Shown here: positions 1 to 7,327 of the stretch, in pieces
Layout: each line of letters starts with the position of its first letter
How positions within the stretch are numbered: the stretch's first letter is position 1
Assembly: GCA_964418595.1 (NCBI GenBank)
Contig: CAYQMF010000095.1
Coordinates: 1-26,268 of the forward strand
Direction: 5' to 3'
DNA from: CAYQMF01 sp964418595
GTDB lineage: Bacteria > Planctomycetota > UBA1135 > UBA2386
Length of the DNA: 26,268 nt
Made by a program: the position numbers and the translations under genes
Notes under the pieces: model-generated
The model's input: the letters and a program-made list of their open reading frames with translations, nothing else
Told to the model about the DNA's origin: nothing
The model's database searches: none

Positions 1-1
1 A

Positions 2-733
2 GAAGAGCCATCGACCAACTTGACGGCACCGACCCTCTCATGGAAGTGGGACGGCACGAGATGGACATCCCGTGGATCGGGCCCGATCCGATACGGGCAC
101 GCGATGGTCTACGACTCCGTCCGCCGACGCGTCGTTGCCTTCGGGGGTGTCGGCGGGACGGGCGACACTTGGGAGTGGGATGGCGAGCACTGGTCGCAGC
201 GGCTCCCCCTGACGTCTCCGACCCAGCGGTACCGCCACGCGATGGCGTTCGACGCGACGCGGAATCGCAGCGTGCTGTTCGGTGGGTACGCCAGTGGTCT
301 CTCCAACGAGACGTGGGAGATGATGGCGCTGTCGGTGCCGGCGAGCTTCGACCTCCGTGGCCCCGGCTGCATGGGCTCGGGTGGCGTTCCGGCACTCGAT
401 GCCACAACACTGCCGTGGATCGGCGCTCCTTTCGTTCTGGAGCTCCTGAATGCCGACCGCCAGTTGGTCGTCCTGCTCGGCCTCGGTGCCGCCGAGCCCA
501 ACCTGCACCTCGACTGGTTCGGCATGCCGACCTGCTATTTGAACACTTCAAGCGACGTGTTCGTTGGCATGAACAAGGTCGGCCCACGCTACGTGACGAC
601 CATCGCCATTCCCGCCGACGTCGGCCTGAACGGGGCGGTGATCTACTTCCAGAGCGTCGTGCTCGACCCCGGCGCCAACGCGCGCGGTCTCGTGCTCAGC
701 AACTCGCGGCGTGCAGTGCTCGAGATCCGCTGA
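2..733 (+). CDS. Kelch-repeat protein, 5' truncated by window edge
   Basis: This frame is open to the left edge, so the true start lies outside the window; the TTG at position 20 is only the first internal start-like codon. The visible part holds the end of one kelch unit (DGTRW), then two fuller units with the GHAMVYD...FGG...DTWEWDG and HAMAFD...LFGG...ETWEM patterns. These are blades of a beta-propeller. The last ~125 residues form a separate domain that begins GPGCMGSGGVPAL and ends near VLEIR. A similar domain ends the protein at 1417-3699. Such proteins are normally secreted or surface-bound; the signal peptide would be outside the window. The gene converges on the ECF sigma gene with only 11 bp between the stop codons. 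Ligand and function are unknown. Confidence 0.8.
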   Translation, partial: EEPSTNLTAPTLSWKWDGTRWTSRGSGPIRYGHAMVYDSVRRRVVAFGGVGGTGDTWEWDGEHWSQRLPLTSPTQRYRHAMAFDATRNRSVLFGGYASGLSNETWEMMALSVPASFDLRGPGCMGSGGVPALDATTLPWIGAPFVLELLNADRQLVVLLGLGAAEPNLHLDWFGMPTCYLNTSSDVFVGMNKVGPRYVTTIAIPADVGLNGAVIYFQSVVLDPGANARGLVLSNSRRAVLEIR

Positions 734-744
734 TCTCCCGGCCC

Positions 745-1389
745 TCAGCCTTCATTCGGAGCCGAACCGCCCTCCGGATCGAACCTCCGCAGGATGCGCG
801 CCAACTGCTCCCGCGCGTGGCTGTGCAGCGCGCGCGGCGGCGCGGCCGTCTTGTAGCCCATGAGTGGCGCGATCTCCTCGTAGGTCATGCCCAGCAGATC
901 GCGGTAGATGATCACGTCCCGGCGGTTCTGGGGGAGTTGGAGGACCGCCGCCTGTTCGGCCTCCGCCAGTTCGTGGGTGCGTGCCATCGAGGTTGGCGAG
1001 GGATCGTGGCCGATGATCGGCGGCTCGGCGGCCGTGGTCGTGCCCGTGAGGTCAGCGAGGCGTCGCACGTTGCCGCTGCCTCGCTTCTGTCGCCCGGCGT
1101 GTCGGCTCAGGTCGCGGATCTTGTTCAGCACGATCGTCATCAGCCAGCCCATGAAGGATCCGTCGCTGCGTAGCTCGAAGCGCTCGAAGTTCTTGAACGC
1201 GGCCAGCAGCACCTCCTGCACCACGTCGTCGATCTCTGCCGCTTCGCGAGGCATCCGCCCCAAGGACAGGGCGACGGCCTGCCTGATCCTGGGCTGGTAG
1301 CGGGCAAGCAGGTCGTTGAGGGCCTGTGCCTTCCCAGCCTTGGCGCTGTGCAGCAGGACGACCGTAGTGGAGAAGTCTTGCGCGGTCAT
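745..1389 (-). CDS. ECF-type RNA polymerase sigma factor
   Basis: A 214-residue protein with sigma-70 region 2 at about residues 25-95 (IDDVVQEVLLAAF, then a GSFMGWLMTIVLNKIRDL segment) and region 4 at about 145-205 (LPQNRRDVIIYRDLLGMTYE followed by the recognition helix). There is no region 1 or 3, which is the ECF layout. It would direct RNA polymerase to a small regulon. The start is the ATG at 1389, 27 bp after the stop of the kelch gene on the same strand, so the two are probably co-transcribed. No anti-sigma factor with a membrane segment is encoded nearby. In planctomycetes ECF factors are numerous and often lack an adjacent classical anti-sigma. The subgroup cannot be assigned by eye. 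Confidence 0.88.
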   Translation of the reverse strand: MTAQDFSTTVVLLHSAKAGKAQALNDLLARYQPRIRQAVALSLGRMPREAAEIDDVVQEVLLAAFKNFERFELRSDGSFMGWLMTIVLNKIRDLSRHAGRQKRGSGNVRRLADLTGTTTAAEPPIIGHDPSPTSMARTHELAEAEQAAVLQLPQNRRDVIIYRDLLGMTYEEIAPLMGYKTAAPPRALHSHAREQLARILRRFDPEGGSAPNEG

Positions 1390-1416
1390 GGCAGCAAGAT
1401 AGCCGGCGCGGCGTCG

Positions 1417-3699
1417 CTACCGAACGCCGATGGTCGCCTCGGCGAGGTCGGACGCGGTGAGGCCTCGGGGGTTCGCCGGTGGGTCGAAAACGAAGGCCTG
1501 GTTGTAGAAGTGCGAGAGCACGAGCGATGGGTCGATCGGCACGGTGAGCGTGAGGGATCCAGTGGAGCTCATGGGCACGAAGACGGCCGGGATCGAGTGG
1601 GCGACACAGCTGCCCATGCCAAGGAAGCCGAGCGGGATCCCCGGCACCTGGCTCGCGCCGAAACCGAGCGATGCGAGCGGATTGGCTGGCACATTGGCGA
1701 CGAAGATGGTGAACGTGTCGCCGAGCCAGGGGCGCTCGCCGACGCCGACGCGAAGCGTGGGAGTGCCGGCGCTGCCAGGGCAGCCGGGGCCGAGGAGTTG
1801 GCCCTGTGCGTCGCGCGTGCGGTAGCGGGCGGGGAAAAGGGATTGGTGGTACCAGGTGTCCGAGCGACCGGTGCCGGGACCGTAGCCCCCCCACAAGTAC
1901 GTCACCTCGTTGATTTCGTCGTACGCCAGCGAGGAGAAGGCGCGAGCAGACGGAGATGCTCGGGGGAACACGATCGTCCACATCGAACCGTCCCACTCCC
2001 AGACATCGGCCAGGACCTGGGTGCCGTCGAACCCGCCGAACAGCATCACCCGTCCGCGCGCCTCGTCGTACGCGAGATAGCAGCCGCGGGCCGATGGGCG
2101 CGGGGACGGGTTGAGCGGCACCCAATTCGTTCCGTCCCACTCCCAGGTGTCGTCGCGGAACCCGGAAAAGGCGTAGTCGGCGCCGCCGAACATGACGACG
2201 CGGCCCCGACGACGGTCGTATGCCATCCCGTGACCGCTTCGCGCCACCGGCACGTTGGCCGGGCTCCGTAGGGACCAGTCGACTCCATCGTAGATCCAAG
2301 TCTCCGCCCGCTTGGCGCGATTCGCGTCTTCGCCACCGAACAGCACGACGTTTCCGCGCGCCACATCATAGACCATGTTCGCGGAGGACAACGCCGGCGG
2401 GCGGTTGGCGGTCGGACGTGGAATCCAGCCGGCGCCATCGAACTCCCACGTGTCGTCGAGATAGACCGATTGGCCGAGGCGCTGCCCGCCGAACAGGACC
2501 ACTCGTCGCCGCGGTGCGTCGTAGGCAAGGCAGTGCACGGTCCGTGCGGACGGTGGCGACACCGGGAATCGCTCCGCCCACCCTGAGTCCGACAGTTCCC
2601 ACGTGTCGCCAGCGAACAGTACCGCAACGCCTCGATCACTGTCCCAGACCATGGGTACGGCGTCCCGGGCCGGTGGTCGTTGGGTGCGCTGCGACCAAGT
2701 GTTTCCATCCCATGCAAAGGTGTTCTCCAGCGTCGCGTTCGCCGCGTCGGTTCCACCGACCAAGATCACGCGTTGTGCGACAGCGTCGAAAGCCATCGCA
2801 TGGCCCTTCCGGCCCGGAGGCGAGAGCGCTGGAGTCCGTTGCACCCATCCGCCCGCGGGGGGCACGCTGGGATCCCAGATCCAGGTGTCGCGCAGGACAC
2901 CGCCAGCTCCGTCGCGACCCCCGAACAGGATCACCTGCCGATTGAACCCGTCGTAGGCGAGGGCCGTAGCCGTACGGCCGGGCGGGGTGTTTCCCGGCTG
3001 CGTCAGACGTCGGACCCAGGAATCGGTCTGGGGATCGAACTCCCAGGTCTCGTCGAGTGCGGGGTTGCCACCGAACATGACGACGCGGCCGGTCTGCTGG
3101 TTCCACGCCATGGCGTGCCCCGAGCGATCGGCAGGTGCAGACGCGCCCATGCCTCTGGCCACCCAGTCGATTCCGTTCCACTCCCAGGTGTCGTTGAGGC
3201 CGAGGCCTCCGAGCCCCGACCCTCCGAACATGAGAACGACGCGTCGTGCGATGTCGCCGGCGACGCCGTGACCGGTGCGGGGCGGCGGTGTGGTCGCCGG
3301 CGTCTTCAAGCTCCAGTTGTTGCCGTTGTAAACCCAGGTCTGCGCACTCACGCCCGTCGCGGTGGACCCACCGAACAACACGGTGCCAGGCGCGCGCGGT
3401 GGAACCGTACTGGGATTGCCGGCGAAGTAGCCGAGGCCGTGTCCGCTGCGTGCGTCTGGCACCGAACCGCCAGGGGTGACCAGGCTCCAGCCAGCACCAG
3501 GGGACAGCCGCCATGTGTCATCGAGAGGTGTATTCGGCGCCACGCGATCCCCGCCGAACGCAAGCACGCTGCCCCCCGGCTCGGGCGCGAGCGCCAGGGA
3601 CGTCCGGTTCTCGAAGTTGCGCCAGGTCGTGTTCTGCGCCGGAACGGCGGACAAGAACACGAGGACGCAGGGACCGGCAGCGAGGTGAGGCGAGCGCAT
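1417..3699 (-). CDS. Secreted protein with ~12 kelch units and a GPGC-type C-terminal domain
   Basis: 760 residues from the ATG at 3699. Residues 1-22 look like a Sec signal peptide (one Arg, hydrophobic core, cleavage near VPAQ) without a lipobox cysteine. I count about twelve kelch units between residues ~30 and ~625, each with a GHxxAYD-like strand, a (L/M)FGG turn and a DTWEWDG strand. Twelve would suit two six-bladed propellers. Unit 7 is shortened (VLFAGDTWELSDSGW). The last ~130 residues start at GPGCPGSAGTPTLRVG and form an all-beta domain shared with the kelch gene at the left edge. The product is expected outside the cytoplasmic membrane, in binding or adhesion. It sits between an ABM-domain gene and an ECF sigma gene on the same strand. 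No catalytic motif is visible. Confidence 0.88.
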   Translation of the reverse strand: MRSPHLAAGPCVLVFLSAVPAQNTTWRNFENRTSLALAPEPGGSVLAFGGDRVAPNTPLDDTWRLSPGAGWSLVTPGGSVPDARSGHGLGYFAGNPSTVPPRAPGTVLFGGSTATGVSAQTWVYNGNNWSLKTPATTPPPRTGHGVAGDIARRVVLMFGGSGLGGLGLNDTWEWNGIDWVARGMGASAPADRSGHAMAWNQQTGRVVMFGGNPALDETWEFDPQTDSWVRRLTQPGNTPPGRTATALAYDGFNRQVILFGGRDGAGGVLRDTWIWDPSVPPAGGWVQRTPALSPPGRKGHAMAFDAVAQRVILVGGTDAANATLENTFAWDGNTWSQRTQRPPARDAVPMVWDSDRGVAVLFAGDTWELSDSGWAERFPVSPPSARTVHCLAYDAPRRRVVLFGGQRLGQSVYLDDTWEFDGAGWIPRPTANRPPALSSANMVYDVARGNVVLFGGEDANRAKRAETWIYDGVDWSLRSPANVPVARSGHGMAYDRRRGRVVMFGGADYAFSGFRDDTWEWDGTNWVPLNPSPRPSARGCYLAYDEARGRVMLFGGFDGTQVLADVWEWDGSMWTIVFPRASPSARAFSSLAYDEINEVTYLWGGYGPGTGRSDTWYHQSLFPARYRTRDAQGQLLGPGCPGSAGTPTLRVGVGERPWLGDTFTIFVANVPANPLASLGFGASQVPGIPLGFLGMGSCVAHSIPAVFVPMSSTGSLTLTVPIDPSLVLSHFYNQAFVFDPPANPRGLTASDLAEATIGVR

Positions 3700-3755
3700 G
3701 GGAGCCTTGGGGCGCCGATCATAGCTTCACCAGGTCCCAGCGGTTCCCTGGCCCC

Positions 3756-4100
3756 CTACAGGCCCTGCAGGAACCCGTACACCTTGTGTGGGAACGGCTT
3801 GGCCGCGTCCATCAACGCAGGGGTCGGCGAGCCGTGGATCTCGAGCGACATGTCGCAGGTGGCCAGCAGCGCACCGAGCCCGTCGCCGAGGTTCTGCACG
3901 TGGACGAGCACGGCGTCCGAGTCGGCGTAGGTCTCGCGCACGATGGCTTCTTTCTTCTCGGCGTCGACGAACCAGTCGTACTGTCGCGTGCCCTTGTCCT
4001 TGGCGCGCACGGCCTGGAGGCAGGCGGTGGCGGCCTTCTCGAACGCGGCGTACTGGCCCGGCTTGATCTTGCAGCGGGTGGTGAGCTGGATGGTCTTCAT
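3756..4100 (-). CDS. ABM-domain (antibiotic biosynthesis monooxygenase-like) small protein
   Basis: 114 residues from the ATG at 4100, with no signal peptide. The pattern CKIKPGQYAAFEKAA, then a DWFVDAEKKEAIVRETYAD strand and LVHVQNLGD helix, fits the dimeric alpha/beta ferredoxin-like fold of ABM and related quinol-monooxygenase-like proteins. Most family members bind small aromatic or haem-like ligands or have no known activity, so the enzymatic role is open. The reading frame stays open upstream of the chosen ATG, but that ATG starts exactly where the family fold begins. It is first in a minus-strand run leading to the kelch and ECF genes (56 bp to the kelch start) and is divergent from the acid phosphatase gene. 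Functional linkage to the kelch gene is only positional. Confidence 0.75.
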   Translation of the reverse strand: MKTIQLTTRCKIKPGQYAAFEKAATACLQAVRAKDKGTRQYDWFVDAEKKEAIVRETYADSDAVLVHVQNLGDGLGALLATCDMSLEIHGSPTPALMDAAKPFPHKVYGFLQGL

Positions 4101-4141
4101 GGGAATGGGTGTTGCGAGCGATCCTACGCTCCAGGCAGCAC

Positions 4142-4160
4142 GGCACGCGATGTCCGTGCC
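4142..4160. promoter_or_regulatory. Perfect dyad in the divergent ABM/phosphatase promoter region
   Basis: GGCACG (4142-4147) and CGTGCC (4155-4160) form a perfect 6-bp inverted repeat with a 7-bp spacer. It lies in the 72-bp gap between two divergent start codons (4100 minus, 4173 plus), 12 bp before the phosphatase ATG. The place suits an operator or a translation-blocking hairpin for the phosphatase mRNA. In DNA this GC-rich a 6-bp dyad can also arise by chance. Confidence 0.3.
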
Positions 4161-4172
4161 AAACTGCGCCAC

Positions 4173-4964
4173 ATGACCTCGCGCGGCCATCGACACCTCC
4201 GCACCCTCCTCGCTCCGCTCGTCGCCCTGATCGCAATCCTCGCTCTCGCGGGCTGCGATCGCACCGGAAACCTCAACGCTACACTCTGGACGCAGACCGC
4301 CGCCGAGCACGAAGCGCTCTGCCTGCAGGTGTTCGCGACGGCCACGCAGGCCGTCGAGAAGCGCGTGGCGACGCCGGGCGACAAGCCGTTCGCGGTGATC
4401 GTCGACGTGGACGAGACCGTGCTCGACAACTCGCCGTATCAGGCGCGACTCGTGCTCGACCAGGAGGACTACAGCGCCGCGAGCTGGGCGGGCTGGTGTC
4501 GGGAGGCTCGCGCCGCGGCCATCCCGGGCGCCGTCGCGTTCGCACAGCGCTGCCAGCAGCGCGGCGTGCGCGTCTTCTACGTCACCAACCGCACCATCGA
4601 GGTCGAGGCCGCGACGCGCACCAACCTCGCGGCCGTCGGCTTCCCACTCGCCGACACGCAGACCATCGACGTGGTGCTCTCTCGCGGCGACATCGACGTC
4701 AAGTCGAGCAAGGTTGCCCGCCGCGCCAGGGTCGCCGCGGATCACGAGGTGATCGCCATGCTCGGCGACGACCTGCACGACTTCGTCGACGCCGAGGGCT
4801 CGGTCGAGGCGCGCCGCCGGGTCGTGTCGGAGCACGCCGAGCGCTGGGGCACACAGTGGTTCGTGCTGCCGAACCCGATGTACGGTTCTTGGGAGCGCAC
4901 GCTCACCGCGGGCACGAAGGACGCGTTCGTGGCGAAGACGATGGCGCTGCGGCCGGAACGGTGA
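4173..4964 (+). CDS. HAD-superfamily class C acid phosphatase, lipoprotein (e(P4)-like)
   Basis: 263 residues from the ATG at 4173. The N-terminus is a lipoprotein signal: basic RHLR, a hydrophobic core, then lipobox LAGC with C28 as the lipidated cysteine. The HAD motifs are present. Motif I is VIVDVDETVLDN, with D78 as nucleophile and D80 as acid/base. Motif II is VFYVTNRT, and the acidic motif III is MLGDDLHDF. This is the DDDD-type subclass IIIB fold of bacterial class C acid phosphatases such as lipoprotein e(P4), which remove phosphate from nucleotides and other organic phosphates outside the cytoplasmic membrane. The length matches the family. A GC-rich hairpin follows the stop. Its likely role is phosphate or nucleoside scavenging; substrate preference cannot be read from the sequence. 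Confidence 0.88.
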   Translation: MTSRGHRHLRTLLAPLVALIAILALAGCDRTGNLNATLWTQTAAEHEALCLQVFATATQAVEKRVATPGDKPFAVIVDVDETVLDNSPYQARLVLDQEDYSAASWAGWCREARAAAIPGAVAFAQRCQQRGVRVFYVTNRTIEVEAATRTNLAAVGFPLADTQTIDVVLSRGDIDVKSSKVARRARVAADHEVIAMLGDDLHDFVDAEGSVEARRRVVSEHAERWGTQWFVLPNPMYGSWERTLTAGTKDAFVAKTMALRPER

Positions 4965-4968
4965 GCTG

Positions 4969-4986
4969 ACGCCCGGGGGAGGGCGT
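4969..4986 (+). terminator. Candidate intrinsic terminator after the acid phosphatase
   Basis: ACGCCC (4969-4974) and GGGCGT (4981-4986) form a perfect 6-bp stem around a 6-nt purine loop, starting 4 nt after the stop codon and followed by TTCTC. The T-run is weak, so termination efficiency is uncertain. Confidence 0.4.
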
Positions 4987-5017
4987 TCTCGGTGACAGGC
5001 GCCGCGTCCACCCTACC

Positions 5018-6068
5018 ATGCGCACGCTGCGAGGGAGCCTCCGCCATGGTGACCGATCCGCGCGATCAACCGATCAACCGTCTCTTCCCTTCGACCTGGA
5101 GTCGCAGGCCCTCGCCGCGCTCGATGCCGAGGCCGACGAGCGTGCACGGCGCATCGCGGAGTTGATGGCTCGCCATCCCGAGCACGCAGCCGCGCTGGCG
5201 AGCTTTGCTCGTGGCCGCCGCCGAGCTGCCGCCGCCATCGGATCGAGCGACCCTTGGGCGCGGGGGGCATGGGGGACGTGTACCTGGCTACCCAGACCGA
5301 GCCGGTTCGCCCGCGCGTCGCCATCAAGATCGTCCGTCATGCGCGTAGCCAGCTCCATCGCGCCCGCTTCGAGCTGGAGCGCCGCGCGCTCGCGCGCACG
5401 GAGCACTCGTGCGTGGCCCGCGTGCTGGACGCCGGCACTCTCGCCGACGACACGCCGTTCCTGGTGATGGAGTACGTGGACGGTCAACCCCTCACCGCGT
5501 TCTGCGATGCGCGCCGCCTCGGGCGTGAGATCGATGCCCGCACCGACGTGTTCTCGCTGGGTGTCGTGCTCTACGAGCTGCTGGTCGGCAAGCTGCCGTT
5601 CCTGAACGGGGCGAAGGTCCCGCGCGCCGAGCTCGAGCGTCGGATCCGCGAGGACGAGCCGGAGCGGCCGAGCACGCGGATCACGACGCTCGGGGAGTCC
5701 CTGGCTGCGGTGGCCGAGCACCGGGCGACCTCGCCGGACCGACTGCAGCGAGTGCTGCGCGGCGACCTCGACTGGATCACGTTGCGCGCGATGGCGAAGG
5801 ACCCGGAGCGTCGCTACCACACCGCCAGGGGGAGCCCGATCTGCTCGAGTTGGCGGCGGTGCCTTCTGCAGAAGGACCGTGGCGACCTCGACGCTGTCGA
5901 ACAGACCTGGCGTGCCACGCTGGCGAGGGCAGCCGACGACCCCGACGCGCTGCGGGTGACGCTGAGTATCCGCACCAACCTCGCTGGGCTGCCGCGCGAA
6001 CGCGGCAAGGCCGCCGAGGCCGAGCCCGTCCTCCGGGATGTGCTGCGCGCGCAGCGCACCCTTCTGGG
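5018..6068 (+). pseudogene. Disrupted Hanks-type Ser/Thr kinase with TPR region (5' portion)
   Basis: Reading starts at the ATG at 5018 with a helical leader (LDAEADERARRIAELMARHP), then leaves frame between about 5205 and 5245. The kinase domain resumes in another frame: RIERPLGAGGMGDVYLA (glycine-rich loop), VAIKIV (ATP-binding Lys), the FELERRALARTEH helix and VMEYVDGQPL (hinge). After LTAFCDARRLG (about 5523) it jumps directly to DARTDVFSLGVVLYELLVGK, which is subdomain IX. About 100 residues with HRDLKPxN, DFG and the activation loop are missing in frame. After DPERRYHTA (about 5830) a second jump leads into TPR-like sequence (DRGDLDAVEQTWRATL), with no juxtamembrane or membrane segment. 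As written it cannot be an active kinase. Real decay or a misassembly of a repeat-rich multicopy family are both possible, and the N run next to it favours misassembly. Confidence 0.7.
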
Positions 6069-6168
6069 NNNNNNNNNNNNNNNNNNNNNNNNNNNNNNNN
6101 NNNNNNNNNNNNNNNNNNNNNNNNNNNNNNNNNNNNNNNNNNNNNNNNNNNNNNNNNNNNNNNNNNNN
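6069..6168. other. Assembly gap (100 N)
   Basis: Exactly one hundred consecutive N bases lie inside the kinase/TPR locus. A round length of this kind is normally a scaffolding placeholder, so the true distance and reading frame across it are unknown. The flanks are both TPR-coding, so the gap probably hides further TPR units. Confidence 0.97.
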
Positions 6169-6745
6169 GCAGGCCGAGGACACGCTCGGGACGATGGCCA
6201 ACCTCGGCGCGGTGCTGATCGGGCTCGGGCGCCCCGCCGAGGCGGTGCCGGTCTTCCAGGAGTTGTTCGACGCGCGCACCGCGGTGCTGGAGCCCGGTGC
6301 CCCCGGGATCCTCAACGCCGGCAACGGGCTGGTGGCCGCGCTCGCCCAAGCTGGTCGATCGGACGAGGCCGAGGCGAGACTGGTCCCCTTGATCGAAGAG
6401 GCGACGCGTGCGCTGGGGCCTGCCGCCGACCAGACGCTGTCTCTGCGCAATACGCTCGGGTACCTGCTCCTGAACCACAAGCGCCTCAGCGAAGCCGCGC
6501 CCATCCTCACGGCTGCCCTCGCCGATGCCGAGGCCAAGGGCGACGCGGAGCGCGACACCCTCGGCGCGTTGGCGCACAACCTCGCCGAAGTCGAACTCCG
6601 CCTCGGTCGCATCGACGATGCCCGACGCCACGCGCAGCAGGCGCTCGAACTGCGATCGCGTCTGGCCGACCCGGCGCTCGCTCGAAAGAGCCGGGCCCTG
6701 CTGGAGTCTCTGGAGACCGATCCGGCCCGCGGCACTCCACGCTGA
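6169..6745 (+). CDS. TPR-repeat C-terminal portion of the kinase locus (partial, after gap)
   Basis: An open frame from the gap to a TGA at 6743-6745 encodes about 191 residues of tandem helical repeats of TPR type. Examples are NLGAVLIGLGRPAEAVPVFQ, then NGLVAALAQAGRSDEAEARL, then LAEVELRLGRIDDARRHAQQ, spaced about 42 residues apart. Such repeats follow the kinase domain in many planctomycete Ser/Thr kinases and serve protein-protein contact. No start codon belongs to this piece; it is the 3' end of the gene that begins at 5018 or of a neighbouring paralogue joined by scaffolding. It converges on the response-regulator gene that ends at 6875. Confidence 0.75.
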
Positions 6746-6825
6746 CCGCTGCGCCACGAACGCGCGCTCAGTCAGCCGTGCGTCCTCCGTGTCGACGCGT
6801 AGGAAGCCGACGGCAACCCAGTCGC

Positions 6826-6844
6826 GATCTCGGTGTGCGAGATC
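6826..6844. terminator. Hairpin between convergent TPR and response-regulator genes
   Basis: GATCTCG (6826-6832), a 5-nt loop and CGAGATC (6838-6844) make a perfect 7-bp stem in the 129-bp space between two convergent genes. This is where a bidirectional terminator is expected. There is no T-tract on either side, so the call is tentative. I see nothing else in this spacer. Confidence 0.4.
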
Positions 6845-6874
6845 CCTGGCTCGGCCGCCGGCCCCTGGCAGGTC

Positions 6875-7327
6875 TCACCCGGCCTCGGCGCCATCCCACG
6901 GCAGGTTCTGTTGCAACCAGAAGGATCGGATGCCACGCGCTGACTCGATCAGATCCAGATGGCCGACCGGCTTCACGACGTAGCCGTTCGCCCCGAGCTC
7001 GTAGCATCGTGCAATGTCGTGGGAATCGGCAGATGTCGTGAAGACGACCACCGGAATCCGACGCAGCGCGACCGAGCCCTTGATCGCACGCAGCACTTCG
7101 AAACCGTCCATGCCGGCCATGCGCAGATCGAGAAGGACGAGGTGAGGAGGCGACTCCCCGCTTCGGCTCGCGAGCCCGCCGCACGCCAAGAGCCGATCCA
7201 GAGCGGCGCGTCCGCCCCGCGCGACCTCGATCGATGCCTGCACGCCGGCCTCGCGCAAGGCATCCAGCGTCAGCTCGAGGTCGATGTCGTCGTCGTCGAC
7301 GACGAGGATGCGGGCCTTCTGGCTCAC
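6875..7327 (-). CDS. Single-domain response regulator, Rcp1-like
   Basis: 150 residues starting at a GTG (7327). It is a receiver domain with nothing attached: acidic pocket ILVVDDDD (residues 7-14), phospho-acceptor D67 in VLLDLRMAGMDG, switch T98 in VVFTTSAD and K119 in YVVKPV. The long insert before D67 (LACGGLASRSGESPP) and the C-terminal FWLQQNLP helix are typical of the Rcp1 group that pairs with phytochrome-type kinases. The start overlaps the kinase stop by GTGA (7324-7327), showing translational coupling, so the kinase at 7324-10500 is almost certainly its partner. With no output domain it must signal through protein contact or a phosphorelay. Confidence 0.9.
   Translation of the reverse strand: MSQKARILVVDDDDIDLELTLDALREAGVQASIEVARGGRAALDRLLACGGLASRSGESPPHLVLLDLRMAGMDGFEVLRAIKGSVALRRIPVVVFTTSADSHDIARCYELGANGYVVKPVGHLDLIESARGIRSFWLQQNLPWDGAEAG

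Noticed and set aside
1417..3699. Repeated DNA pattern through the kelch gene
   Set aside because: The repetition is at protein level (kelch units); the nucleotide copies are too diverged to be a DNA repeat array or CRISPR.
3730..3751. Inverted repeat CCAGG/CCTGG between the ABM gene and the kelch gene
   Set aside because: Only 5 bp with a 12-nt loop and no T-run; too weak to call a terminator or operator, and its likeness to the dyad near 12075 is probably chance.
6804..6943. Short plus-strand frame with plausible codon use between the TPR gene and the response regulator
   Set aside because: It is bounded by stops, has no start codon near its beginning, overlaps the response-regulator gene and shows no recognisable similarity.
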